From positions 1-64,000 of the forward strand of contig CAZEFT010000009.1 in NCBI GenBank assembly GCA_964511495.1: a DNA stretch of 64,000 nucleotides, written 5' to 3'. Shown piece after piece: positions 53,365-62,369 of this stretch. Both the position numbers and the translations under genes were made by a program. The DNA is from Litorimonas sp964511495 (lineage in GTDB: Bacteria; Pseudomonadota; Alphaproteobacteria; Caulobacterales; Maricaulaceae). The stretch's first letter is position 1. Each line of letters begins with the position of its first letter. Under the pieces are notes generated by a model, which was not told the origin of the DNA, searched no databases, and was given only the letters and a program-made list of their open reading frames with translations.

Positions 53365-54507
53365 TTAGCTACGGATTAATCCATCAAAACCACGTCCTGA
53401 ATTGGGGAAAACCTCTTTATCTAATGCCCGTTTATCGAGGCCGAGATGATCGCGTAAAACACTCTTCAAAACATCGGAAACATTATGGGCGGGGAAAAGA
53501 TCTCGCCCCTCAAAAAGGTCTGCCTTTTTCAAGCCGGGCCAGTCCCCATGAATTTCGCCCCCTTTGACAGCGCCGCCCATAAGCATCATCAACCCAGCTG
53601 TTCCGTGATCCGTTCCTTTGGTTCCATTTGCCGCCACTGTGCGTCCGAATTCAGAGCACACCACTATACAGCTCTGGTTCCATGATTGCCCGAGCGAGGA
53701 CTTAAGGGCCGCTAAGCCTTCATTCAACGCCGCGAATTTACGGTTTAAATCATTCGCTTGCCCCGCATGAGTATCCCATCCATCCAGAGCGACCATACCA
53801 ACGCCCGGACCGTTTTCGACTGACATCATTTTTCCCAAAGATGACAGGGCAACGGTATATTCCCGTGAAAATCGTCGTGACTCCCGCTTTGTTGTTTCCA
53901 TATCGAAGCCCTCCGCATTTCGAGCCTTTTCGAGCGACATGGAGAATAAAGGGTCTTCTTGATACAGGTTCGATAAACGATCCAAGAGTTGGTCAGGCGG
54001 CGTATCAAACATGGGCGGCGACCAATTCCTAACGGGAGCTTCACCCTTGAAAGCCAAAGGAACAGCACGCCCCACAAACAGCCCCCCTTTATCCGACACC
54101 TGCAAAGCCCGATTTAGCCAACCATCTTTCGCTCCCGCTTGGCCAAGAGACTCTAACTTATCTTGCGCTTCGAAATGAGATCGTTCTCGGTGGGATGTCG
54201 CGCAAGCAGGAATAAAAGCGGCTTCGCCTGAATTATAAAATTTATGAACGTCCTCCAATTTAGGGTGGAGGCGAAACCCATTTCCCAGATCAAGACGCTC
54301 GTTTTTCGCGGGAAGAATATCCCCTCTTAAGGCGTCCAATCTTTCATCATCGGGTATCAAAGCAGACAATCCATCCATAGCGCCACGTAACATAACGAAG
54401 ATAAATTTTCGGGAGTCGACGCCTTTAGCAAAGCTCAATCCTGAGACAGATGACACTAAAAACCCACCGCCCAAATAGAGGCTCTGTCTTCTGGATAATA
54501 TCGTCAT
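53365..54507 (-). CDS. DUF1501 family protein with Tat signal
   Basis: The 380-residue protein starts MTILSRRQSLYLGGGFLVSS, a twin-arginine signal, so it is exported folded. The DUF1501 domain is related to sulfatase/alkaline phosphatase-like folds: FVMLRGAMDGLSALIP, ATSHRERSHFEAQDKLES, CSEFGRTVAANGTKGTDHGT. ATG 54507 is preferred to 54513 because GGAG is then 6 bases upstream. It follows a DUF1800 gene, and the two families are almost always paired in bacteria. No function is established. Confidence 0.92.
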   Translation of the reverse strand: MTILSRRQSLYLGGGFLVSSVSGLSFAKGVDSRKFIFVMLRGAMDGLSALIPDDERLDALRGDILPAKNERLDLGNGFRLHPKLEDVHKFYNSGEAAFIPACATSHRERSHFEAQDKLESLGQAGAKDGWLNRALQVSDKGGLFVGRAVPLAFKGEAPVRNWSPPMFDTPPDQLLDRLSNLYQEDPLFSMSLEKARNAEGFDMETTKRESRRFSREYTVALSSLGKMMSVENGPGVGMVALDGWDTHAGQANDLNRKFAALNEGLAALKSSLGQSWNQSCIVVCSEFGRTVAANGTKGTDHGTAGLMMLMGGAVKGGEIHGDWPGLKKADLFEGRDLFPAHNVSDVLKSVLRDHLGLDKRALDKEVFPNSGRGFDGLIRS

Positions 54508-54509
54508 CT

Positions 54510-55862
54510 TCATCTCCGTTGGAATTCCGGGCTCATCAGAGCCAGCACTATCGCTTGCTGCCCGCTTTCAGCCCGCAACACAGACCGCAATGTGTCTTCC
54601 GATAAACGCGCGCCCAAAGCTGATTTTAGGAAAACACGCGCGTCCATTGAAGGCAAACGACCGGCCAACTCATTGGCCCATTCAATTCGCTTCATCATAG
54701 AGTCGGGCCCAAGCCAAGCGTCGGCATTATCGGGCCAACCTTCCGGCGTCGGAGCGCTGAAGGGCATTTGAGCCAAGCTTTCATAACTATCCCGCGATCG
54801 ACGTGGAAAAACGCGCTCTAAACCAATCATCCGTCCGGTCGATATTATCAGTTCTTGCGGCGTTTTCACTTTACGCAGCGGCGCATCCCACATTTCGGGG
54901 GCATGAATAAGCGTTTTATAGACCTCTTTTAAATCCCCTCCGGTTTTCATAAATCGATTTTTCAAGGCGGATATAAGGCTGTCTGGCGGCGTATCGGAAT
55001 GAAAATGCCGAGCGAGTTTTAAAGCAATGTTCTGCGCTGTTTCAGGTCGAAGGCAGAGCTCGCTTAGAATTTTCAAGGCCTGTTTACCGCCCTTTTGCGA
55101 ATATAATTGCCCTAAAACTTTGCGTGTCCCGGGCTCATGCGCCCGGCCTTCAAAAACGGTTTTCCCAATTTTATCGGGTTCCCGTTCACGCCGTCCAATC
55201 GTCCATCCCGTGAGGGCTTTTGCAAATTCCGTGACGTCCGCTTGTGAATATCCCGCTGCTGGGGTCACCGTATGCAGCTCCAACACCTCTCGGGCGAGGT
55301 TTTCGTTCAATCCCCTCTCCCGTCTTAGGCCTGCCTTTGAATTTGGCCCGATGGAGTTATAATTATCCAAAAAAGACAGCATGGCCGGATGAAGAATAGC
55401 TCGCTCTGCCAAGTCCTGAAAATTGCCCATAATAAAAGGCCGAATTGCCTCCCGGTCATAAGCACCGACGAAAAGACGGGTCTGACGATTGCGATTGGAA
55501 ACGGAGAAGTGATTAGACCAGAACCGCGTCAATCGTTCATGAAAATGCGCAGCGGTCTTCGTCGCATGGGCTTCTCTGCGCAAAATTTCTTGTTGAAAAT
55601 TTCTACGAATAGCCTGGCTGTAATCCTTATTCGCGTTTTGCGCCGCCATACCTGTCAGGTTTTTCTTATCCTGACGATAGGCTCGGGCTAATTTGAAAAT
55701 TTCGGATGAGGGTTTCAGTCCTTGAGTATCAAAAGACTGCGCATTTTTAGAGTTTAACTGACCTAAGAGCCAAGATTTTGGTGAGGCGCTAACGGAAGCT
55801 ATTTCCTCAGGCGATGCCCCCATTCCAAAGCGTGTCAACGCAATCGCACCGTTTAAACTCAT
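54510..55862 (-). CDS. DUF1800 family protein
   Basis: The 450-residue protein matches DUF1800: an N-terminal ALTRFGMGASPEEI, LTRFWSNHFSVSNRN, YDREAIRPFIMGNFQDLAER, NENLAREVLELHTVTPAAGY and FAKALTGWTIGRR. The gene ends in a 4-base region shared with the DUF1501 start. The pair is widespread and often linked to the cell surface, but the function is unknown. No signal peptide is evident on this partner. Confidence 0.92.
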   Translation of the reverse strand: MSLNGAIALTRFGMGASPEEIASVSASPKSWLLGQLNSKNAQSFDTQGLKPSSEIFKLARAYRQDKKNLTGMAAQNANKDYSQAIRRNFQQEILRREAHATKTAAHFHERLTRFWSNHFSVSNRNRQTRLFVGAYDREAIRPFIMGNFQDLAERAILHPAMLSFLDNYNSIGPNSKAGLRRERGLNENLAREVLELHTVTPAAGYSQADVTEFAKALTGWTIGRREREPDKIGKTVFEGRAHEPGTRKVLGQLYSQKGGKQALKILSELCLRPETAQNIALKLARHFHSDTPPDSLISALKNRFMKTGGDLKEVYKTLIHAPEMWDAPLRKVKTPQELIISTGRMIGLERVFPRRSRDSYESLAQMPFSAPTPEGWPDNADAWLGPDSMMKRIEWANELAGRLPSMDARVFLKSALGARLSEDTLRSVLRAESGQQAIVLALMSPEFQRR

Positions 55863-55943
55863 TGCATGACCTTTCAGATTATCAAATCCTCATAGCTTAA
55901 ACGCGACAAAAGAGAAAATCCTTCGCGAGGGGGGCGGGTACAA

Positions 55944-55971
55944 TAAAAAAGCCGCCTCACTGAGACGGCCT
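55944..55971 (-). terminator. Intrinsic terminator of dksA
   Basis: On the minus strand AAGGCCGTCTC pairs with GAGGCGGCTT (one G-U pair) around a 3-nt loop and is followed by six T. It begins about 26 bases after the dksA stop and separates it from the DUF1800 gene. Confidence 0.88.
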
Positions 55972-55996
55972 TGGTAATCAATTTCGCGCAATAAGC

Positions 55997-56425
55997 TTAA
56001 CCCGCTTGCAAGCGTTCTCCACGCTCATGCATTTCCTGGGCTTCAATAGACAATGTCGCAATAGGCCGCGCATCTAGACGCTTTAACCGAATAGGATCAC
56101 CGGTCTCTTCGCAATAGCCATAAGTACCGTTTTCGATACGGCGCAAGGCTTTATCAATTTTATTGACGAGTTTGCGCAAGCGGTCCTTTGTCCGTAATTC
56201 CAGTTGACGGTCCGCATTCGCGGCCGCTGTATCCGCAGGGTCCGGATGAGAAACGTTTTCGCCTTTTAAGTATTCTACTGTGTTACGTGTTTCCGCAACA
56301 ATATCTGCCTTCCAAGCCAAAAGCTTTTGGCGGAAATATTCCTGTTGCATTGGATTCATAAATTCTTCGTCATCAGACGGCACATAGTTTGCTGCTAATT
56401 TGACGGGTTTCTTTGCTTTGGCCAT
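55997..56425 (-). CDS. dksA: DksA-type RNA polymerase-binding factor
   Basis: DksA binds the RNA polymerase secondary channel and works with ppGpp in the stringent response. The 142-residue protein has the N-terminal helix region (MNPMQQEYFRQKLLAWKADI), the coiled coil with acidic tip (SHPDPADTAAANADRQLELR) and the C-terminal globular domain (RIENGTYGYCEETGDPIRLK). Of the four zinc-finger Cys residues of E. coli DksA only the first remains (YGYCEETG); the others are Thr, Ser and Ala. Cys-poor DksA is known in alphaproteobacteria. The start is ATG 56425 with GGGGAG 6 bases upstream; the longer frame is rejected. Confidence 0.94.
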   Translation of the reverse strand: MAKAKKPVKLAANYVPSDDEEFMNPMQQEYFRQKLLAWKADIVAETRNTVEYLKGENVSHPDPADTAAANADRQLELRTKDRLRKLVNKIDKALRRIENGTYGYCEETGDPIRLKRLDARPIATLSIEAQEMHERGERLQAG

Positions 56426-56662
56426 TTTAAACTCCCCGGCTACACGTGTGACCTGTGTAAGACTATCAATATCGATTTTTCGACGTGTCCCGATAATCAA
56501 GCGCGACATAGACCGAGTCATTCAGATTCGCAATCACGCAATACATATCTTTATGTCACATATAAGTGTTCAAAAGCCCTTGCCGCATTGTGTCAGCACA
56601 TCGCGCAGGATAAGACCAACGTGTGATGCTGAACGTATGAACCACAGCAATAAGAGGCGACG

Positions 56663-57505
56663 ATGAAATTTGACGGCACGAAAAACTATGTGGCAACGCA
56701 AGACCTTAAAATGGCGGTTAATGCGGCCATTACATTACAGCGGCCACTTCTGATCAAAGGCGAGCCCGGCACAGGTAAAACCGTTCTGGCACATGAAATT
56801 GCAGAGGCACTGGATACACCTCTTTTAGAGTGGAACATCAAATCTACGACCAAAGCGCAGCAAGGGCTATATGAATATGATGCGGTTGCCCGTCTTCGAG
56901 ACTCGCAACTCGGCGATGACCGGGTTCATGATATTCAAAATTACATTAAACGCGGACAGGTCTGGAATGCCTTTACGGCGGAAAAGCGCCCTATCCTCTT
57001 GATTGACGAAATTGACAAGGCCGACATCGAATTTCCGAATGACCTTTTACACGAACTCGATAAAATGAGTTTCCATGTCTATGAGACGGGCGAGACAGTG
57101 ACCGCCAAAGAGCGCCCCATCATCATTATCACATCAAATAATGAAAAAGACCTGCCCGACGCTTTTCTGCGTCGCTGTTTTTTCCATTACATTCAATTCC
57201 CTGATGAAGAGACGATGAAACAAATTGTTCAAGTTCACTTCCCGGATATAAAGTCTCGTCTGCTCTCCGCCGCTCTAAAGCGTTTCTTCGAAGTGCGCGA
57301 TATGCCGGGCCTCAAGAAAAAGCCAAGCACGTCAGAGCTCTTAGATTGGCTGAAATTACTCTTGGTCGAGGATATTGATCCTGAAACCCTGCGTGAAACC
57401 GACAAGACAAAGATGATTCCCCCCCTTCACGGTGCGTTGCTCAAGAATGAGCAGGATGTGCATCTATTCGAACGTCTGGCCTTTTTGACGCGACGTGAGG
57501 GATAA
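56663..57505 (+). CDS. MoxR family AAA+ ATPase
   Basis: The 280-residue protein has Walker A GEPGTGKTVLAHEIA (about residue 35), a sensor/Walker B region ILLIDEIDKADIEFPNDLL, TSNNEKDLPDAFLRRCFFHY with the Arg finger, and the family's KSTTKAQQGLYEYDAVARL. MoxR ATPases are chaperones that usually act with a von Willebrand factor A protein encoded next door; here dnaB follows instead, so its partner is elsewhere. AGAGG precedes the ATG. Confidence 0.93.
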   Translation: MKFDGTKNYVATQDLKMAVNAAITLQRPLLIKGEPGTGKTVLAHEIAEALDTPLLEWNIKSTTKAQQGLYEYDAVARLRDSQLGDDRVHDIQNYIKRGQVWNAFTAEKRPILLIDEIDKADIEFPNDLLHELDKMSFHVYETGETVTAKERPIIIITSNNEKDLPDAFLRRCFFHYIQFPDEETMKQIVQVHFPDIKSRLLSAALKRFFEVRDMPGLKKKPSTSELLDWLKLLLVEDIDPETLRETDKTKMIPPLHGALLKNEQDVHLFERLAFLTRREG

Positions 57506-57526
57506 TAACAAGTTCTGAACTCAGAC

Positions 57527-57564
57527 TTATCCCCACTATCCCCATAAGTTATCCCCGTGTATAA
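57527..57564. promoter_or_regulatory. Cluster of four DnaA-box-like 9-mers before dnaB
   Basis: TTATCCCCA (57527-57535) abuts CTATCCCCA (57536-57544), TTATCCCCG follows at 57549-57557, and on the other strand TTATACACG lies at 57556-57564. The DnaA consensus is TTAT(C/A/N)CACA, so each is one or two mismatches away. The array sits about 75-110 bases upstream of dnaB in the 131-bp intergenic gap and is followed by AT-rich sequence. DnaA control of dnaB transcription is inferred. Confidence 0.5.
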
Positions 57565-57636
57565 CTCATTGCCTATTCAGGAATATGTTCCTATAATTTG
57601 AACTGACAAACTTAGGAATCAGAGTAATCAGGACAT

Positions 57637-59130
57637 ATGGTCTTTACAGTAGATAACGATACCGATGTCGGCGGAAATGCCAATTTGGACACCACCCCTC
57701 ACTCATCTGAGGCCGAACAAGCGCTGTTAGGTGCCTTGCTCTATGATAATGAAGTTTATCACCGAGTCAGCGGCATTGTAAAAGCCAAGCATTTTTACAA
57801 TCCCATTCACGTTCGGATTTACGACTCTATCTCGACATTGATTGAGCACGGCAAGCTGGCGGATGCGATTGTTCTTAAAAACCGTTTCAGCCAAGATGAA
57901 ACCTTAATCGATATTGGCGGTGTAGAATACCTCGCCCTTCTACTCGACTCAGCGCCTCCAGGCGTAACGGCCCCTGAATACGCCAAACTGATTTTTGACA
58001 TGGCCATGAGACGCGAGTTGATCCGTCTCGGTGATGAGATCAAAAACAATGCTGAAAATCCGGATAGTGATCTCGACGCACAAAGCCAAATCACACAAGC
58101 AGAAAGCCATTTGTTCAATTTGGCCGAAATTGGTGGTACGCAATCTGGTTTTGTCAGTTTTGAAAATGCTCTGATCCAATCCATTGAAATGGCGAGCGCC
58201 GCCTTTACCCGGGACGGTAATCTATCAGGTATGTCTACGGGTCTGGTCGATCTGGACCGACAATTAGGCGGATTTCACCATTCAGATTTGATTATTCTCG
58301 CGGGTCGCCCCTCTATGGGTAAATCGTCTCTGGCTCTAAATATTGCCTTTAACATGGCAAAAAAGCACCGCATGGAGCGCGATGAAAACGGCATTGAGAA
58401 AACAGTTGATGGCGGCGTTGTAGCGTTCTTCTCATTGGAGATGTCAGCGGAGCAATTAGCCACACGACTCCTCGCAGAGCATTCCGGCGTGCCCTCACAT
58501 CGTATCCGCCGCGGTGACATTAATGCGGAACAATATGAACATATTCGCGACAGTGCCGATGAAATCAGTCGTATCCCTTTACATATTGATGATACGGGCG
58601 GACTTTCTATCGGAGCCCTCGCCGCACGCGCCAGACGGTTAAAACGCATGGTCGGCCTGGATTGTTTGATCATCGACTATTTACAGCTTTTGACCGGTGG
58701 CAACTCCATGAACAGCCAGACCAATCGCGTTCAAGAAGTGTCGATGATTACGCAAAGCCTCAAATCCCTTGCCAAAGAACTGGATGTCCCTGTTCTGGCG
58801 CTGGCTCAGTTGTCACGCCAAGTCGAACAGCGTGATGATAAACGCCCGCAACTCTCTGATTTGCGTGAATCAGGCTCGATTGAGCAGGATGCAGATGTCG
58901 TGATGTTCGTTTTCCGTGAGGAATATTACCTTGCCCGAACCGAACCATCCGAAGGGACGGAAGAGCATATTCAGTGGCAAGAAGACATGGAAAAACTTTA
59001 TGGCAAAGCCGAAGTCATTGTCGGCAAGCAACGTCACGGCCCGATTGGCACAGTGAAACTGTCATTTAACGCCGATTTGACAAAATTCGGTAATTTGGCT
59101 CCCGAAGACTATGAAGGCGCGGCATTTTAA
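57637..59130 (+). CDS. dnaB: Replicative DNA helicase DnaB
   Basis: DnaB is the hexameric helicase of the replication fork. The 497-residue protein has the N-terminal helical domain (PHSSEAEQALLGALLYDNEV), a linker, and the RecA-like domain with Walker A AGRPSMGKSSLALNIAF, VVAFFSLEMSAEQLATRLLA, DCLIIDYLQLLTGG and SDLRESGSIEQDADVVMFVF. The length is normal and no intein is present. AGGA lies 4 bases before the ATG. In related genomes alr follows directly; here four genes lie between. Confidence 0.97.
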   Translation: MVFTVDNDTDVGGNANLDTTPHSSEAEQALLGALLYDNEVYHRVSGIVKAKHFYNPIHVRIYDSISTLIEHGKLADAIVLKNRFSQDETLIDIGGVEYLALLLDSAPPGVTAPEYAKLIFDMAMRRELIRLGDEIKNNAENPDSDLDAQSQITQAESHLFNLAEIGGTQSGFVSFENALIQSIEMASAAFTRDGNLSGMSTGLVDLDRQLGGFHHSDLIILAGRPSMGKSSLALNIAFNMAKKHRMERDENGIEKTVDGGVVAFFSLEMSAEQLATRLLAEHSGVPSHRIRRGDINAEQYEHIRDSADEISRIPLHIDDTGGLSIGALAARARRLKRMVGLDCLIIDYLQLLTGGNSMNSQTNRVQEVSMITQSLKSLAKELDVPVLALAQLSRQVEQRDDKRPQLSDLRESGSIEQDADVVMFVFREEYYLARTEPSEGTEEHIQWQEDMEKLYGKAEVIVGKQRHGPIGTVKLSFNADLTKFGNLAPEDYEGAAF

Positions 59131-59245
59131 TCTTAAGGCCTTCTGCAGTTAGCCTTGTAAATCCGCGCTTTTCCGCATTAGCGAAATCTCAACCATGTCG
59201 TGCAACAAAATGGTGTGTTAAAACTAAAACACCATGGAGGGCACA

Positions 59246-60982
59246 ATGCTCGACACGCATGAGACCCTATCAGACCACTCTTTTGACCCTGCCATGGAGA
59301 AGCGGCATCGAGTCGACGGAACGCTTGCCCTAGAACCTTCCGAGCTGAATGCACGCATTCTCTTTTTCACCCTGATGACAGTATTATTCTGCGGTTTGGC
59401 GTTATGGAGCTATGTCTGGCCACCTGCAGCCTGGGGCTTCATCGGCGGTGTCATGATTTTGGGCCTGGGTCTCTACGACATTTTCCAACGTCGAAAGACA
59501 GTTCTTCGCCTTTATCCCGTGATTGGGCATATGCGTTATTTATTCGAGGCTATTCGCCCTGAAATTCAACAATATTTTGTAGAATCAGACACGAACGGCA
59601 TGCCCATAAGTCGTGAATTCAGGGCCCTCGTCTATCAACGCGCCAAAAAGGCCCGCGACACACGTCCCTTCGGGACTCTCTTTGATGTTTACCGTGCGGG
59701 ATATGAATGGATGAACCATTCGGTCGCGCCACGCCCTATTACCAATCACAATCCGCGGGTGCGCTTCGGCGGGCCACGCTGTACGCAACCTTATGACGCG
59801 TCGCTCCTCAATATTTCAGCCATGAGCTATGGCGCGCTCAGTAAAAATGCGATCTTGGCACTCAATAAAGGCGCGAAAATCGGTCAGTTCGCCCATAATA
59901 CAGGTGAAGGCGGAATTAGCCCCTATCACAAACGCTATGGCGGCGATCTGATATGGCAAATTGGAACGGGATATTTTGGGTGCCGAACTGAAACAGGGGA
60001 CTTCGATCCCGACCTTTTCTCCATTCGGGCTGCTTCTGAACAAGTTAAAATGATTGAGGTCAAGCTTTCTCAAGGCGCTAAGCCGGGTCACGGTGGTATT
60101 TTACCCGCGGTAAAACTCACGCCCGAGATTGCAAAAATACGCAATGTACCAATGGGAAAAGATGTCATCTCTCCGGCCGGGCATTCTGCCTTTTCTTCAC
60201 CAGAAGGACTATTACAATTCATTGATCAACTTAGAACACTTTCGGGCGGTAAACCTGTCGGCTTTAAGCTCTGCGTCGGCAATAAATCAGAGTTTCTCGC
60301 AATTTGTAAGGCTATGCTCAAAACAGGTCTAACGCCCGACTTTATTACCATTGATGGCTCAGAGGGCGGCACAGGTGCAGCACCGATTGAGATGACTAAC
60401 TCGGTTGGAACGCCTCTGCGCGAAGGACTCCTCTTTGTGCATAATGCATTGACAGGCATAGGTCTTCGTCAGGACGTCCGCTTGATTGCTTCAGGCAAAT
60501 CGATTTCGGCTTTTCATATGATACGCTTAATGGCTTTGGGTGCGGACACTATCAATTCTGCCCGGGCAATGATGATGGCTCTAGGGTGTATCCAAGCGCG
60601 AAGCTGTCATAATGACAAATGCCCAACAGGCATTGCCACGCAGAAAGCATCCCGCTTCAACGCATTGGATGTAGATTTGAAATCCGAACGCGTTGCCAAT
60701 TACCAAACCGCAAATATCCATAACCTGCTGGAGATCGTCGCAGGGGCCGGGCTAGACAGCCCTTCTGAAATCATGCCGCATCACCTTTGCCACCGGGTCG
60801 GCAGCCATGATACGCAGACTTTTGCAGAGCTTTATGATTATCTTCCAAATGGTGCCTTGTTGACCCCCTCAACTCTTCCAGAGCGTTGGAAAAAGGATTG
60901 GAATCGCGCCTCGGCCGAAAGCTGGACAAGTATTCCGAACAAGCCCTCTGAAGGTAATTTGCATTACGCTATGGGCTATTAG
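59246..60982 (+). CDS. FMN-binding glutamate synthase family protein
   Basis: The 578-residue protein has two N-terminal membrane helices (about residues 36-80) and then a domain like the synthase domain of glutamate synthase: ISAMSYGALSKNAILALNKG, HNTGEGGISPYH, KPGHGGILPAVK, ITIDGSEGGTGAAPIEMTNS. The FMN and 3Fe-4S region has Cys in ALGCIQARSCHNDKCPTGIA. The amidotransferase domain of true GltB is absent, so it is not a complete glutamate synthase; the membrane-anchored form's reaction is unknown. ATG 59246 with GGAGGG upstream is chosen over 59234. Confidence 0.92.
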   Translation: MLDTHETLSDHSFDPAMEKRHRVDGTLALEPSELNARILFFTLMTVLFCGLALWSYVWPPAAWGFIGGVMILGLGLYDIFQRRKTVLRLYPVIGHMRYLFEAIRPEIQQYFVESDTNGMPISREFRALVYQRAKKARDTRPFGTLFDVYRAGYEWMNHSVAPRPITNHNPRVRFGGPRCTQPYDASLLNISAMSYGALSKNAILALNKGAKIGQFAHNTGEGGISPYHKRYGGDLIWQIGTGYFGCRTETGDFDPDLFSIRAASEQVKMIEVKLSQGAKPGHGGILPAVKLTPEIAKIRNVPMGKDVISPAGHSAFSSPEGLLQFIDQLRTLSGGKPVGFKLCVGNKSEFLAICKAMLKTGLTPDFITIDGSEGGTGAAPIEMTNSVGTPLREGLLFVHNALTGIGLRQDVRLIASGKSISAFHMIRLMALGADTINSARAMMMALGCIQARSCHNDKCPTGIATQKASRFNALDVDLKSERVANYQTANIHNLLEIVAGAGLDSPSEIMPHHLCHRVGSHDTQTFAELYDYLPNGALLTPSTLPERWKKDWNRASAESWTSIPNKPSEGNLHYAMGY

Positions 60983-60986
60983 ACGA

Positions 60987-62369
60987 CTAACCGCGTCCCC
61001 CAACAAAGTTTTGGGTCGATGCTGCGCGCTTATATGCGCTAGGGTCGTTCAGAACCGAGAGCGACTTCGCATAATGATCCTCCACCGCCTTTGTATCGAC
61101 GGACGAAAGCAGCGCCTCTTTGGCTGCATCTCTGAAGGAAGTTAGATAAGTTTTCAGCACTTCTTTGCGGTCTTCATCTTCACATTCCGCCGCTAATTCA
61201 GTTAACACCCCCATCATTTTCAAGGTCGTGTTTCGGTCACTCGTTATATAAGCGCGAGATTGATCGCAAAGTACAGAAATAAGCCTTTCAAATGTGACGG
61301 GATAAGCAATAATACGCAACTTGCCCTCTTCATCGGCTCTGAAAGGGCTTGGGTCCTCGCTTAACAAGAAGGCCTTCAAAGCACTGTGAAACCAATTGAT
61401 GCAGTTGATGGCTGTGAACGGATCATTAACGCCCGGCGATAGAGCCCGCGCCAAAATTTCAACCAATTCATCGGCCAAAAAGAGCGTGTTTTGATGGGCC
61501 GTTCTTTCTCGACCCATGGCAAAAGTTGTCAAAAGTGTTTTCAGAAAGCTATCGTCCAGAGTTTTGTCAGACCAAAGGCGCAATATCACATCGCCGCGCG
61601 TGACAAAGTCACCCGGACGATACTCAATTTTTGCCACTAAATTTCGTTCTGACACACGCGACAAGAGTGCCTTGTGATTAATGGCTTGAATATAACCTTC
61701 CGCTTCCGCCCGCACTTCCGTTGCTTTTAAAACATCATAAAAATCCGTATTCACAGCATCGGTGTGGATAGGCTCTCCGATTTCAGCTGCATAACGGCCT
61801 TCAATGTCCCGCCGCAAACGTCGCCCAACACGCCCCGTAATATTCCCTACATTAAGCGTTTCCGGCACATGGTGAATGAAGTAGATCAACACGCCAACGC
61901 TCATCAATGTCATAATAAGCGCAACCAACACCGAAATATTCGGGACAAAGGCCTCCACGGTGGCCTCTTCCAATTCCTGCCCTGTACGGGCCATGCGTAA
62001 AATCAGAAGGCTGAAGATAAATGTCGAGGTAAAGGTTCCGAGGGTGATCTGATTGCCACGATCGCGCATGAAATTGCCGATAAGCCGCGGCCCATACTGA
62101 CCGGCTGCGCTCGTAACGGCCACCATCGTAATCGAAAATGTTGTTGCTGCGACGCCAATCATAGACCCGGCAATCGTCGCCAATATTGTCCGCGCAGCAG
62201 TCGCCTCCCTGGAAAAGAACAGACTATCTGTCGCTATGTCCAACGTATAATGCTTGTCCAAATAGGTAGTGAGGAAGGCTAAAACAACAGCCCCGAGCCC
62301 CATCAGGCTCGGGATAAAATAATAACTGCCTTGCAAATCCTGCCAGACTTTTATGAACCTAGCATTCAT
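60987..62369 (-). CDS. DUF2254 family membrane protein
   Basis: The 460-residue protein has four hydrophobic segments in its first 170 residues (YFIPSLMGLGAVVLAFLTTY, ILATIAGSMIGVAATTFSIT and others) and a soluble C-terminal part with ILARALSPGVNDPFTAINCI, the most conserved DUF2254 motif. Its function is unknown; a transport-like or channel-like role is often guessed. It overlaps the preceding mscS gene by 4 bp (ATGA), with GGAGGAA upstream of the ATG, so it forms a membrane-protein operon with it. Confidence 0.9.
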   Translation of the reverse strand: MNARFIKVWQDLQGSYYFIPSLMGLGAVVLAFLTTYLDKHYTLDIATDSLFFSREATAARTILATIAGSMIGVAATTFSITMVAVTSAAGQYGPRLIGNFMRDRGNQITLGTFTSTFIFSLLILRMARTGQELEEATVEAFVPNISVLVALIMTLMSVGVLIYFIHHVPETLNVGNITGRVGRRLRRDIEGRYAAEIGEPIHTDAVNTDFYDVLKATEVRAEAEGYIQAINHKALLSRVSERNLVAKIEYRPGDFVTRGDVILRLWSDKTLDDSFLKTLLTTFAMGRERTAHQNTLFLADELVEILARALSPGVNDPFTAINCINWFHSALKAFLLSEDPSPFRADEEGKLRIIAYPVTFERLISVLCDQSRAYITSDRNTTLKMMGVLTELAAECEDEDRKEVLKTYLTSFRDAAKEALLSSVDTKAVEDHYAKSLSVLNDPSAYKRAASTQNFVGGRG

